A DNA stretch of 64,000 nucleotides from the NCBI RefSeq assembly GCF_009674535.1, contig NZ_WKJK01000014.1:1-64000 (forward strand). Direction: 5' to 3'. This stretch comes from Duganella guangzhouensis (GTDB taxonomy: Bacteria > Pseudomonadota > Gammaproteobacteria > Burkholderiales > Burkholderiaceae_D). Positions 27,334-34,804 of the stretch are shown here, piece by piece. The stretch's first letter is position 1; the number at the start of each line of letters is the position of its first letter. The notes under the pieces are model-generated. The model did no database searches, was not told the origin of the DNA, and worked only from the letters and a program-made list of their open reading frames with translations. The position numbers and the translations under genes are program-made.

Positions 27334-27406
27334 TATTATTGCATGAAATCGCGTGAAATATAATGCAGAAACAAGCCCGCATCACCAGAGATAGAACGGA
27401 AGAGAC

Positions 27407-28399
27407 ATGAAACGCGACGCATTTTCGCACCTCGCGCACGGCCCGCGCATTCTGGCCGACATCGGCGGCAGCAGCGCCAGCTTCGGCCTGGAAACCGCGC
27501 CCAACCAGATCGAGGCGATCTGGCTGACCGAGTGCGCCGCCTATCCGACCTTGGGGGCGGCGATGGTGGCCTATCTGTCGCAGCCGGCCACGGTGGCGGC
27601 GGGCGGCTACCAGGCGCGCTTTGCCGGCATCGCCATCGCCAATCCGATCGATGGCGACTGGGTCACCATGACCAACCACCACTGGTCGTTCTCGATTGAA
27701 GCCGTGTGTTCGCAATTCAGCCTGAAGTCGCTGGTGGTGGTGAACGACTTCACCGCGCTGGCCAGCGCCTTGCCGTATCTGGCGCCGGAGTACAAGCGGC
27801 AGATTGGCGGCGGCATCATCCGCAGCGGCGCCACCATCGGTCTGGTGGGCGCGGATGCGGGGCTAGGCGTGTCCGGGCTGGTGCCGGCCGGCGAGCGCTG
27901 GATTGCCATCGACAGCGAGGGCGGCCACGCCACCTTCGCGCCGATGAACGAGCGCGAGATCGACATCCTGCGTTACGCGCGGCGCTATCACGAGCATGTG
28001 TCGAGTGAGCGGCTGGTGTCCGGCATCGGCATCGCGCTGGTGTACCGCGCGCTGTGCGAGCGGGCGCGGGTCGAGCCGCAGAACCTCAGCACGGCCGAAA
28101 TCATGGAGCGCGGCATGCACCGGCACGATCCGGTGTGCGAAGAGACGCTCTTGGCGTTTTGCGACATGCTGGGCACGGTGGCCGGCAACGTCGCGTTGAC
28201 GCTGGGCGCCAAGGGCGGCATCTACCTTGGCGGCCGCACCGTACAGAAGCTGGGCGACTTGCTGGACCGCTCCGGCTTCCGCGCCCGCTTTGAACAGAAG
28301 GGCCGCTTCTCAGACTACCTGGCCCACATCCCCACCTACCTCATCACCGAACCCTATCCGACGCTGATCGGCATGTCGGCCATGCTGTCCGCCGCGTAA
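27407..28399 (+). CDS. glk: Glucokinase (Glk family)
   Basis: A 330-residue cytoplasmic glucokinase of the bacterial Glk family: ILADIGGSSASFGLE is the N-terminal phosphate-binding segment, VNDFTALASALPYL contains the catalytic Asp, and IDSEGGHATFAPMNE and LGAKGGIYLGG are further Glk signatures. It phosphorylates glucose with ATP at the entry of glycolysis or the Entner-Doudoroff pathway. Its promoter carries a LacI-type operator and the matching regulator is divergent. Confidence 0.93.
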   Translation: MKRDAFSHLAHGPRILADIGGSSASFGLETAPNQIEAIWLTECAAYPTLGAAMVAYLSQPATVAAGGYQARFAGIAIANPIDGDWVTMTNHHWSFSIEAVCSQFSLKSLVVVNDFTALASALPYLAPEYKRQIGGGIIRSGATIGLVGADAGLGVSGLVPAGERWIAIDSEGGHATFAPMNEREIDILRYARRYHEHVSSERLVSGIGIALVYRALCERARVEPQNLSTAEIMERGMHRHDPVCEETLLAFCDMLGTVAGNVALTLGAKGGIYLGGRTVQKLGDLLDRSGFRARFEQKGRFSDYLAHIPTYLITEPYPTLIGMSAMLSAA

Positions 28400-28495
28400 A
28401 ACCCGGGGTCAATCCTCCCAAAGCTACACGGGCTCTACCGTAGCGGGACGCTACGGTAGAGCCCGTGTAGCTTTGGGAGGATTGACCCCGGGTTT
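28399..28495. repeat. 97-bp near-perfect palindrome with 47-bp arms between glk and xseA
   Basis: Left arm 28399-28445 and right arm 28449-28495 are perfectly complementary over 47 bp around a GGA spacer. The outer part reads AAACCCGGGGTCAATCCTCC. The element spans the whole gap between the convergent glk and xseA genes and overlaps both stop codons. A cruciform or an extremely stable RNA hairpin would form on either strand; it can act as a bidirectional terminator and looks like a mobile palindromic (REP/BIME-like) unit. Confidence 0.9.
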
Positions 28496-29822
28496 AGATG
28501 GCTTTGGCCTGGGCGCTGCCTTCGGCCAGGCGCAGGTTGATGGTGCTGTCCGGCTTCAGCTGCGACGGTGCGCGCACGACGCTGCCGTGGTCGTCCGTGA
28601 CGATGGCGTAGCCGCGCTCCAGTGTGCGCTGTGGATTCAGTAATTCCAGTTGTGCAGCTAATGCGCTTAGCGCGTCGCGCTTGTGATGCAGCTGGCGCGC
28701 GATGCTGGTGGCGGCGCGGTGCTGCAGGCCGCTTAGCGCGGAGCGGCTGGCGCCGGCGTCGGGCTTGCGTGCGCTCAGGCGGCCGCTCAGGCGTTCCAGT
28801 TGATGCCGCGCCTGTGTCAGCGGCGCGCGGTTGGCGTGGGTGAGGGCGGTGGCGTGGGCGCGCAGTTTGTGGCGCTGCTGTTCGATCTGGGCGCCCGGAT
28901 TCAGCAGCCGGCGCTGGTGGTTGTCCAGTGTCTGCTCGGCGTCGTTCAGGGCGCGCCGCATGGCGCGGCGCAGGTCGATGACGTCGGCTTTCAGTGAGCC
29001 GATCCAGTCGGCGCGCGGCGTCGCGGCCAGTTCGGCGGCGGCGGTCGGTGTGGCGGCGCGCAGGTCGGCGGCAAAGTCGCAGATGGTGAAGTCGGTCTCG
29101 TGGCCGACGCCGGAAATCACCGGCATGCGGCAGTTGGCCACCGCGTAGGCGACGTCTTCTTCGTTGAACGACCACAGGTCTTCGATGCTGCCGCCGCCAC
29201 GGCAAACGATCAGTACGTCACACTCATTGCGCAGCGAGGCGGTGTCGATGGCGGCGGCGATTTTCTCGCCGGCCAGTTGACCCTGCACCGGCGTCGGATA
29301 CAGGATCACTTGCACATGCGGCGCGCGCCGCTGCAGCGCGGTCAGCACGTCGCGCAGCGCGGCGGCCTGCGGGCTGGTGACGATGCCGATCGCGCGCGGG
29401 AACATCGGCAGCGCGCGCTTGCGCTCGGGGTGGAACAGGCCGGCCGCGTCCAGCTTTTCCTTCAGCCGCTGAAACGCTTCGAACAGCGAGCCCACGCCGG
29501 CGCGGCGGATCGCTTCGACGTTGATCTGGTAATCGCCCCTCGGCCCGTACAGCGTGACCAGCGCCCGCACCTCGACCTTGTCGCCCTCGCGCGGCACGAA
29601 GTTGGCGTATTGCGCGCGGCCGCGGAACATCACCGCCCGCACCTGGGCGCCGTCGTCCTTCAGCGTGAAGTACCAGTGGCCCGATGCCGCCCGCGTGAAG
29701 TTGGAAATTTCGCCAGATATCCACTGCAAGGGGAAGCTGCGTTCCAGCAGCCGCCCCACCGCCTGGTTGAGCGCGCTGACGCTGATGACGGGGGCGGAAT
29801 CGTTGCGTTGGTCGAAGTTCAT
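28494..29822 (-). CDS. xseA: Exodeoxyribonuclease VII large subunit
   Basis: A 442-residue XseA. The N-terminal OB-fold (ISVSALNQAVGRLLERSFPLQ in outline, WISGEISNFTRAASGHWYFTLKD) is followed by the nuclease core with IGIVTSPQAAALRDVL, CRGGGSIEDLWSFNEE and PVISGVGHETDFTICDFAAD, and a long coiled-coil region to the C-terminus. With XseB, encoded elsewhere, it degrades single-stranded DNA. The ATG at 29822 is preferred over the TTG 9 nt upstream. Its upstream side faces the DnaA/IHF repeat region. Confidence 0.96.
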   Translation of the reverse strand: MNFDQRNDSAPVISVSALNQAVGRLLERSFPLQWISGEISNFTRAASGHWYFTLKDDGAQVRAVMFRGRAQYANFVPREGDKVEVRALVTLYGPRGDYQINVEAIRRAGVGSLFEAFQRLKEKLDAAGLFHPERKRALPMFPRAIGIVTSPQAAALRDVLTALQRRAPHVQVILYPTPVQGQLAGEKIAAAIDTASLRNECDVLIVCRGGGSIEDLWSFNEEDVAYAVANCRMPVISGVGHETDFTICDFAADLRAATPTAAAELAATPRADWIGSLKADVIDLRRAMRRALNDAEQTLDNHQRRLLNPGAQIEQQRHKLRAHATALTHANRAPLTQARHQLERLSGRLSARKPDAGASRSALSGLQHRAATSIARQLHHKRDALSALAAQLELLNPQRTLERGYAIVTDDHGSVVRAPSQLKPDSTINLRLAEGSAQAKAI

Positions 29823-29946
29823 AGATTTCAAAAAAGGAAACTATCCACACTATGTGAGATTGGTCACACAGCGGTCATAGAGCAGGTAAAGCACCAGCTA
29901 TTATAGGTAGGTCCATGATTTTAAAGGGTAAACATTTCTGCCGTAT

Positions 29947-30039
29947 TTGCGTGCAAAGCGGAAAAGTCCTTATGGATCAAGTACTTTGCCGATGGGGAGG
30001 GTGGTTACGCACAAAGTTATCCACAAAAGATGTGTGAAA
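29947..30039 (+). repeat. DnaA/IHF module 1
   Basis: IHF-like GATCAAGTACTTT at 29975-29987, weak direct box TTACGCACA at 30005, main box TTATCCACA at 30017-30025 (perfect E. coli consensus) and inverted box TGTGTGAAA at 30031-30039. A-rich sequence with TCCTTAT precedes the IHF-like core. Confidence 0.8.
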
Positions 30040-30089
30040 CTTTGGTGACCGATAGGCTTTTTCTTGTTGTTGATTTTATCATGCTCAAA

Positions 30090-30182
30090 ATTTATGCACG
30101 GAAAGTATATTGTGACGAATCAATGACTTAATCGGTGCTGTGCACGGTTTCGCACACTTTTATCCACAGAATTTGTGCAAAA
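30090..30182 (+). repeat. DnaA/IHF module 2
   Basis: IHF site AATCAATGACTTA at 30118-30130 fits WATCAANNNNTTR perfectly. Weak direct box TTTCGCACA at 30148, main box TTATCCACA at 30160-30168, and inverted TGTGCAAAA at 30174-30182, whose complement TTTTGCACA also fits TTWTNCACA. This is the most complete module. Confidence 0.85.
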
Positions 30183-30284
30183 CTCTGGATTTGTCCACTC
30201 GGGGCATGGCTGGGTGAATATGTCTGGCGGTGCATCCGCATGCATTTCACTGCCCTGGTCACCCGGCTAAAACGGCTGCTTTAT

Positions 30285-30377
30285 TTTTACGCATGGCAAT
30301 TTAGTCCTTGTAAATCAACAGCTTGATTAGCTAAGCGCTTCCTTGCTAACAATCTTATCCACACAAAATGTGCAGAA
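30285..30377 (+). repeat. DnaA/IHF module 3
   Basis: TTTTACGCA at 30285, IHF site AATCAACAGCTTG at 30313-30325 (perfect WATCAANNNNTTR), TTGCTAACA at 30343, main box TTATCCACA at 30355-30363 and inverted TGTGCAGAA at 30369-30377. Confidence 0.85.
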
Positions 30378-30477
30378 GTGGACGATAGCAGGAACTTATC
30401 GGTCGCGTTTCGGAGCGGGGCGGTGGATAAGCCGGTTTTAAGGGGTGAAACGGGGTAAAAACACGGTTCTGCCAATT

Positions 30478-30570
30478 TTTTACGCAGGGTAAAAAATCCC
30501 TTATAAATCAACGGTATTGGCCATTGCCCAGACCCTTGCTCACAATCTTGTCCACATTAAATGTGAGGAA
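30478..30570 (+). repeat. DnaA/IHF module 4
   Basis: TTTTACGCA at 30478, IHF-like AATCAACGGTATT at 30506-30518, TTGCTCACA at 30536, main box TTGTCCACA at 30548-30556 and inverted TGTGAGGAA at 30562-30570. The main box differs from consensus at one position. Confidence 0.8.
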
Positions 30571-30607
30571 TTCCACAGGCCGCGCAACCCCATTTTGGTT
30601 GCGTTAT

Positions 30608-30698
30608 TTTTGCGCACGGGAAAAATATCCTTATGAATCAATGACTTTGTATGAAGGCATGATCTTTGCTCACAATGTTGTCCACAGAATGTGGGCAT
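30608..30698 (+). repeat. DnaA/IHF module 5
   Basis: TTTTGCGCA at 30608, IHF-like AATCAATGACTTT at 30636-30648, TTGCTCACA at 30666, main box TTGTCCACA at 30678-30686 and an inverted TGTG half-site at 30690, 2 bp closer than in the other copies. Confidence 0.8.
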
Positions 30699-30730
30699 AA
30701 CTGGGATAAGCTCACCACCAGCTGCGCGAT

Positions 30731-30823
30731 TTTTGAGCTGCACAAGTATTCTGTTTAAAATCATGTACTTGGCATAAAAGGTCTGAGCTTGCTCACATTA
30801 TTGTCCACAGAAAATGTTGAGAA
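30731..30823 (+). repeat. DnaA/IHF module 6
   Basis: TTTTGAGCT at 30731, degenerate IHF-like AATCATGTACTTG at 30759-30771, TTGCTCACA at 30789, main box TTGTCCACA at 30801-30809 and a degraded inverted half-site TGTT at 30815. It ends about 80 bp before exbB. Confidence 0.75.
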
Positions 30824-30901
30824 CTCCACCAGGCACTTGCCGACATCGGCCCAACAAGATACATTGCGCCATTCGGGTGTTTCTATCTACAGGAGTTTGT
30901 T

Positions 30902-31507
30902 TTGCTCGCCATCTTCCAAGCTGCAGGTTGGCCTATCTGGCTGTTGTTGATTGCTTCCATCGTCGCCACCGCCTTGATTATTGAACGCCTGATGTATCTG
31001 CGCCGTAGCAAGATCATCCCGCGCAAGCTGCTGGACGAGGTGGTTCAGGTCTATCGCGGCAACCACATCACGCCCGACATCATCGACAAGCTGGAGAAAA
31101 GTTCGCCGCTGGGCGTGGTGCTGTCGGCCGCGCTGCGCAATGTGGACGCGCCGCGCGAGGTGATGAAGGAATCGATCGAAGAAGCCGGCAGCGGCGTGGC
31201 GCACACGCTGGAGCGCTTCCTCACCACGCTGGGCACGATCGCCTCGCTGGCGCCGCTGATGGGCTTGTTCGGCACGGTGGTCGGCATGATCGAGATTTTC
31301 GGTTCGCAGAGCGGCACCGGCTCCAATCCGGCCGCGCTGGCGCACGGTATTTCGGTGGCGCTGTATAACACCGGCTTCGGCCTGGCGATCGCGATGCCGA
31401 CCCTGGTGTTTTACCGTCACTTCCGCGCGCTGGTGGACAGCTTCATCATCGACATGGAGCAGCAGGCGGTGAAGTTTGTGGATATCGTCCACAGCAAGCG
31501 CAAATAA
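30902..31507 (+). CDS. exbB: ExbB/TolQ/MotA-family proton channel subunit
   Basis: A 201-residue inner-membrane protein with three TM segments: near residues 10-30, 105-130 and 145-165. The regions LGTIASLAPLMGLFGTVVGMIEIF and GISVALYNTGFGLAIAMP (in outline) are diagnostic of ExbB/TolQ. It starts with TTG, supported by AGGAG 6 nt upstream and the family N-terminus. With ExbD it forms the proton-driven motor that energises TonB. It leads an operon with exbD, lpxK, a Trm112-like gene and kdsB. Confidence 0.93.
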   Translation: MLAIFQAAGWPIWLLLIASIVATALIIERLMYLRRSKIIPRKLLDEVVQVYRGNHITPDIIDKLEKSSPLGVVLSAALRNVDAPREVMKESIEEAGSGVAHTLERFLTTLGTIASLAPLMGLFGTVVGMIEIFGSQSGTGSNPAALAHGISVALYNTGFGLAIAMPTLVFYRHFRALVDSFIIDMEQQAVKFVDIVHSKRK

Positions 31508-31516
31508 GGGCCGGGT

Positions 31517-31951
31517 ATGAATTTCCGCAAAGGCCAGCGCCGCGAGGATCCGGAGATCAATCTGATCCCGTTTATCGACGTGCTGCTGGTGATCCTGATT
31601 TTCCTGATGGTCAGCACCACTTACAGCAAGTTCACCGAGCTGCAAATCACGCTGCCGACCGCTGACGCGCAAAAGGCCACCGACAAGCCGTTCGAGCTGA
31701 ACGTGACGGTGGATGCCAAGGGCAACTACACCATCAATGGCGAGGCGGTGTCGTTCCGCGACGTCAATGGCTTCGCCGAAGCGATGCGCGAGGCGGCCGG
31801 CAAGGGCGGCGACGCCGGCAAGTCGCCGGTGGTGATCGTCAATGCCGACCAGTTCGCCATGCATCAGATGGTCATCAATGTGATGGAAGCGGCGCGTATC
31901 GCCGGCTACGACAAACTCACTTTCGCGGCGCAAACCGGTGGCGCAAAATAA
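31517..31951 (+). CDS. exbD: ExbD/TolR-family motor subunit
   Basis: A 144-residue protein with a short cytoplasmic N-terminus, one TM helix containing the conserved Asp (INLIPFIDVLLVILIFLMV) and a periplasmic domain. The Asp in PFIDVLL is the proton-carrying residue of the ExbBD motor. It starts 9 bp after exbB and its end overlaps the GTG start of lpxK by 14 bp. The same exbB-exbD-lpxK order occurs widely in Burkholderiales and may energise TonB or lipid A-related transport. Confidence 0.94.
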   Translation: MNFRKGQRREDPEINLIPFIDVLLVILIFLMVSTTYSKFTELQITLPTADAQKATDKPFELNVTVDAKGNYTINGEAVSFRDVNGFAEAMREAAGKGGDAGKSPVVIVNADQFAMHQMVINVMEAARIAGYDKLTFAAQTGGAK

Positions 31952-33026
31952 TTCGTCGGCGCTGGAAGCAACGCTGACGCGTAACTGGCTGCGGCGCGGT
32001 CCGCTGGCTTGCGCGCTGTGGCCGCTGTCCCTGCTGTTCCGTCTGCTGAGCGGGCTGCGTGCGGCGCTGTTCCGCGCCGGTGTGCTGAAGTCGTCGCGAC
32101 TGCCGGTGCCGGTGGTGGTGGTGGGGAATATCTACATCGGCGGCACCGGCAAGACGCCGTTGACGATCTGGCTGGTGCAGGCGTTGCAGGCGGCGGGTAT
32201 GCGGCCGGGCGTGATTTCGCGCGGCTTCGGCAGTTCGGAGCAGGGTGCGCGTGAGGTGACCGCAGCGTCGACGGCCGCGCAGGTTGGCGACGAGCCGCTG
32301 CTGATCCATCAGCGCACTGGCGCGCCGGTGATGGTGGGCCGTGACCGGGCCGCCACCGGCCGCGCGCTGCTGGCCGCGCATCCGGAGGTGGATATCCTGC
32401 TGACCGACGATGGCTTGCAGCATTACCAGCTGCAGCGCGACGTCGAAATCATCCTGTTTGACGGCCGTGGCGCCGGCAATGGCTGGCTGCTGCCGGCCGG
32501 ACCGCTGCGCGAGCCGGTGTCGCGCCGGCGCGATTTCACTGTCATTAATGCGCCGCAACTGACGCCGGCGCTGGCCGCAGCCGTCGGCGCGCGTGCGCCG
32601 CTGCAGATGGTGCTGGCCGGCGACGTCGCCGAACAGCTGCGAGATCGCGCCAACCGCCGCACGCTGGCTGAGCTAGCCGAGCTAGCCGACGCGCAGCGCC
32701 AGGCTGGCGGCGCCGCGCCGGACGGTTTGCGCATCGCCGCCGCCGCCGGCATCGGCAACCCGGCGCGCTTTTTCACCATGCTGAAAGCGGCCGGACTGCA
32801 CTTTACAGAGCTGCCTTTACCCGATCATCACGACTTCCAGGACCGGCCTTTTGCCGCCCTGCAGGCCGACTTGATCTTGATGACCGAGAAGGATGCAGTA
32901 AAATGTGCGCAAATTGAAGAACTCAGAGACGATCCGCGATTATGGGTCGTCCCGGTAACGGCGCGCATCGACCGCGCGCTGGCCGACCAAATTGTGGAGA
33001 AATGTCGTGGACGCTCGATTGCTTGA
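31938..33026 (+). CDS. lpxK: Tetraacyldisaccharide 4'-kinase LpxK
   Basis: A 362-residue membrane-associated kinase that phosphorylates the lipid A precursor at the 4' position. The P-loop is GNIYIGGTGKTPLT near residue 65; SRGFG, VGDEPLL, VGRDRAAT, DDGLQHYQLQRDVEI and EKDAVKC are all LpxK signatures. It starts at a GTG inside the end of exbD. The 3' end overlaps the Trm112-like gene by 20 bp. Confidence 0.95.
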   Translation: MAQNNSSALEATLTRNWLRRGPLACALWPLSLLFRLLSGLRAALFRAGVLKSSRLPVPVVVVGNIYIGGTGKTPLTIWLVQALQAAGMRPGVISRGFGSSEQGAREVTAASTAAQVGDEPLLIHQRTGAPVMVGRDRAATGRALLAAHPEVDILLTDDGLQHYQLQRDVEIILFDGRGAGNGWLLPAGPLREPVSRRRDFTVINAPQLTPALAAAVGARAPLQMVLAGDVAEQLRDRANRRTLAELAELADAQRQAGGAAPDGLRIAAAAGIGNPARFFTMLKAAGLHFTELPLPDHHDFQDRPFAALQADLILMTEKDAVKCAQIEELRDDPRLWVVPVTARIDRALADQIVEKCRGRSIA

Positions 33027-33183
33027 TATCCTGGTATGCCCGGTCTGCAAAGGCCCGCTGGAGTACGATAAAAAGGCGCAGGAAATGATTTGCAAAGGCG
33101 ACCGCCTGGCTTATCCGATCCGTGACGGTATCCCCATCATGTGGGCCGACGAGGCGCGTACCCTGCAGGACAAGGCGGAATAA
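33007..33183 (+). CDS. Trm112/UPF0434 (YcaR-like) protein
   Basis: A 58-residue protein (VDARLLDILVCPVCKGPLEY onward) of the Trm112p-like/UPF0434 family, with a CPVC motif and IRDGIPIMW near the C-terminus. GTG at 33007 has GGAGA 6 nt upstream, so the TTG at 32992 is rejected. It is encoded between lpxK and kdsB as in E. coli ycaR; the family has a small zinc-ribbon-like fold, and the role in bacteria is unclear. Confidence 0.92.
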   Translation: MDARLLDILVCPVCKGPLEYDKKAQEMICKGDRLAYPIRDGIPIMWADEARTLQDKAE

Positions 33184-33185
33184 GC

Positions 33186-33932
33186 GTGTCCTTCATCGTC
33201 ATCATTCCGGCGCGCCTGGCTTCGACCCGGCTGCCGAACAAGCCGCTGGCCGATCTGGGCGGCAAGCCGATGGTGGTGCGCGTGGCGGAGCGCGCCCAGC
33301 AGTCCGGCGCGGCCCGCATCATCGTTGCCACCGACCATCAAGACATCCGTGCCGCCTGCGAACAGCACGGGGTGGAAGTGTGCATGACCCGCGCCGACCA
33401 TCCGTCCGGCACCGACCGCATCGCCGAGGTGGCGCGCACCCTGAACCTGGCGGCCGACGCGGTCATCGTCAACCTGCAGGGCGACGAGCCGCTGATCGAT
33501 CCAACGCTGCTGCAAGCGGCTGCGGCCCGCATCGGCGCCGAGGTGCCGATGTCTACCTGCGCCCATCCGCTGCACGACGCGGCCGACGCCTTCAATCCGA
33601 ATGTGGTGAAGGTGGTGCTGGACAAGGCTGGCCGTGCCCTGTATTTCTCGCGCGCGACCATACCGTGGAACCGCGACGCTTTTGCGCAGTCCAAAGACAG
33701 CCTGCCAGCCGGCCATGTACCGCTCCGTCACATCGGGCTGTACGCCTACCGCAACGACTTCCTGCAAGCCTACCCGGCGCTGGAAGTGTCGCCGCTGGAA
33801 ACCATCGAGGCGCTGGAACAGCTGCGCGTGCTGTGGCATGGCTATCCGATTGCCGTGCATGTCACCGACTCGGCGCCGGCCGCCGGCGTGGATACGCCGG
33901 AAGACCTGGAACGCGTGCGCCAGCATTACTGA
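33186..33932 (+). CDS. kdsB: 3-deoxy-manno-octulosonate cytidylyltransferase
   Basis: A 248-residue cytoplasmic enzyme that makes CMP-Kdo for lipopolysaccharide inner-core synthesis. Signatures include IIPARLASTRLPNKPLADLG, GKPMVVRVAERA, VATDHQDI, DHPSGTDRIAEV, NLQGDEPLI and HIGLYAYR. It starts at GTG 2 bp after the Trm112-like stop and ends the exbB-kdsB operon. Both lpxK and kdsB serve lipid A-Kdo assembly. Confidence 0.96.
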   Translation: MSFIVIIPARLASTRLPNKPLADLGGKPMVVRVAERAQQSGAARIIVATDHQDIRAACEQHGVEVCMTRADHPSGTDRIAEVARTLNLAADAVIVNLQGDEPLIDPTLLQAAAARIGAEVPMSTCAHPLHDAADAFNPNVVKVVLDKAGRALYFSRATIPWNRDAFAQSKDSLPAGHVPLRHIGLYAYRNDFLQAYPALEVSPLETIEALEQLRVLWHGYPIAVHVTDSAPAAGVDTPEDLERVRQHY

Positions 33933-34109
33933 TTTTCATCAAAATTCGCGTCAGCGAGTAGTCAGTTACCACTGATATAACGTCTGTGACTGTGCGATAT
34001 TCATACGGTATATCGCCCTGAAATTGGCGTTGTGGCAGAGTTTTGTGGTAAGTTTCGTACGATCTGACACTAACCAACCATACTCATATATCTGTTTTTA
34101 GGAAACTTC

Positions 34110-34766
34110 ATGCGTCTTATTCTGTTAGGAGCACCTGGTGCCGGCAAGGGCACCCAGGCCAATTTCATCAAAGAAAAATACAACATTCCGCAAATTTCCA
34201 CTGGTGATATGCTGCGCGCCGCCATCAAGGCCGGCACCGAACTGGGTCTGGCCGCGAAGAAAGTGATGGACGCGGGTGGCTTGGTGTCGGATGACCTCAT
34301 CATCGGTCTGGTCAAGGATCGCCTGACCCAGCCGGATTGCGCCCACGGCTATCTGTTCGACGGCTTCCCGCGCACCATCGCCCAGGCTGACGCCATGAAG
34401 GACAGCGGCGTGGCCGTGGACTACGTGCTGGAAATCGCCGTGCCGGACGAGCAGATCATCGAGCGCATCGACGGCCGCCGCTGCCATCCGGCCTCGGGCC
34501 GCGTCTACCATGTCAAATTCAACCCGCCTAAAGTCGAAGGCAAGGACGATGTTACCGGCGAAGAGCTGGTGCAGCGCGACGACGACAAGGCCGAGGTGGT
34601 GAAGAAGCGTCTGGACGTGTATCACAACCAGACCGAAGTGCTGCTCAGCTACTACAACAACTGGGCGCAGACCGGTGAGCCGGGCGCACCGCAGTACCGT
34701 CGCATCGAAGGCGTCGGCCCGGTCGACCAAATTCGTGATGCAGCGTTTGCCGCGCTGTCGAAATAA
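34110..34766 (+). CDS. adk: Adenylate kinase
   Basis: A 218-residue adenylate kinase, long LID form. P-loop GAPGAGKGT at residues 7-15, STGDMLR, FDGFPRTIAQ and the LID segment GRRCHPASGRVYHVKFNPP. It interconverts ATP and AMP with two ADP. AGGAAACTTC precedes the ATG. It has its own upstream region of 177 bp and a strong intrinsic terminator directly after it. Confidence 0.97.
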   Translation: MRLILLGAPGAGKGTQANFIKEKYNIPQISTGDMLRAAIKAGTELGLAAKKVMDAGGLVSDDLIIGLVKDRLTQPDCAHGYLFDGFPRTIAQADAMKDSGVAVDYVLEIAVPDEQIIERIDGRRCHPASGRVYHVKFNPPKVEGKDDVTGEELVQRDDDKAEVVKKRLDVYHNQTEVLLSYYNNWAQTGEPGAPQYRRIEGVGPVDQIRDAAFAALSK

Positions 34767-34778
34767 GCGGTAAAGTAG

Positions 34779-34804
34779 AGCGGACCGATGGTCCGCTTTT
34801 TTTT
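34779..34804 (+). terminator. Intrinsic terminator of adk
   Basis: AGCGGACC (34779-34786), loop GAT, GGTCCGCT (34790-34797) and a run of eight T at 34797-34804: a textbook rho-independent terminator 12 bp after adk. Confidence 0.95.

Larger units (their letters stand above)
29823..30901. other. 1.08-kb non-coding interval carrying a six-copy DnaA-box/IHF-site array
   Basis: No credible gene is present here; frames in it are short and lack ribosome binding sites. Instead, six divergent 93-bp modules occur in the same orientation. Each has, in order, a TTTTNCGCA-like box, an IHF-like ATCAANNNNTT site 29 bp later, a TTNCNCACA box, a main DnaA box whose first base is 41 bp after the A of ATCAA in all six copies, and an inverted TGTG half-box 14 bp after that (12 in copy 5). 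Main boxes are TTATCCACA at 30017, 30160 and 30355, and TTGTCCACA at 30548, 30678 and 30801. An isolated CTATCCACA lies at 29841. The layout suggests DnaA binding for titration, nucleotide exchange or initiation. Confidence 0.85.

Noticed and set aside
28399..28495. The long palindrome as merely an intrinsic terminator
   Set aside because: Arms of 47 bp are far longer than needed and there is no U-run; a repeat element that may also terminate is the better description.
29841..29860. CTATCCACA next to xseA as a seventh DnaA module
   Set aside because: It has one mismatch and no ATCAA core 41 bp upstream, so it is noted as a lone weak box only.
30135..30764. Three short open frames (63, 74 and 74 codons) inside the xseA-exbB gap
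   Set aside because: They lie across the DnaA/IHF repeats, have no ribosome binding site, and their residues follow the repeats instead of any protein-like pattern.
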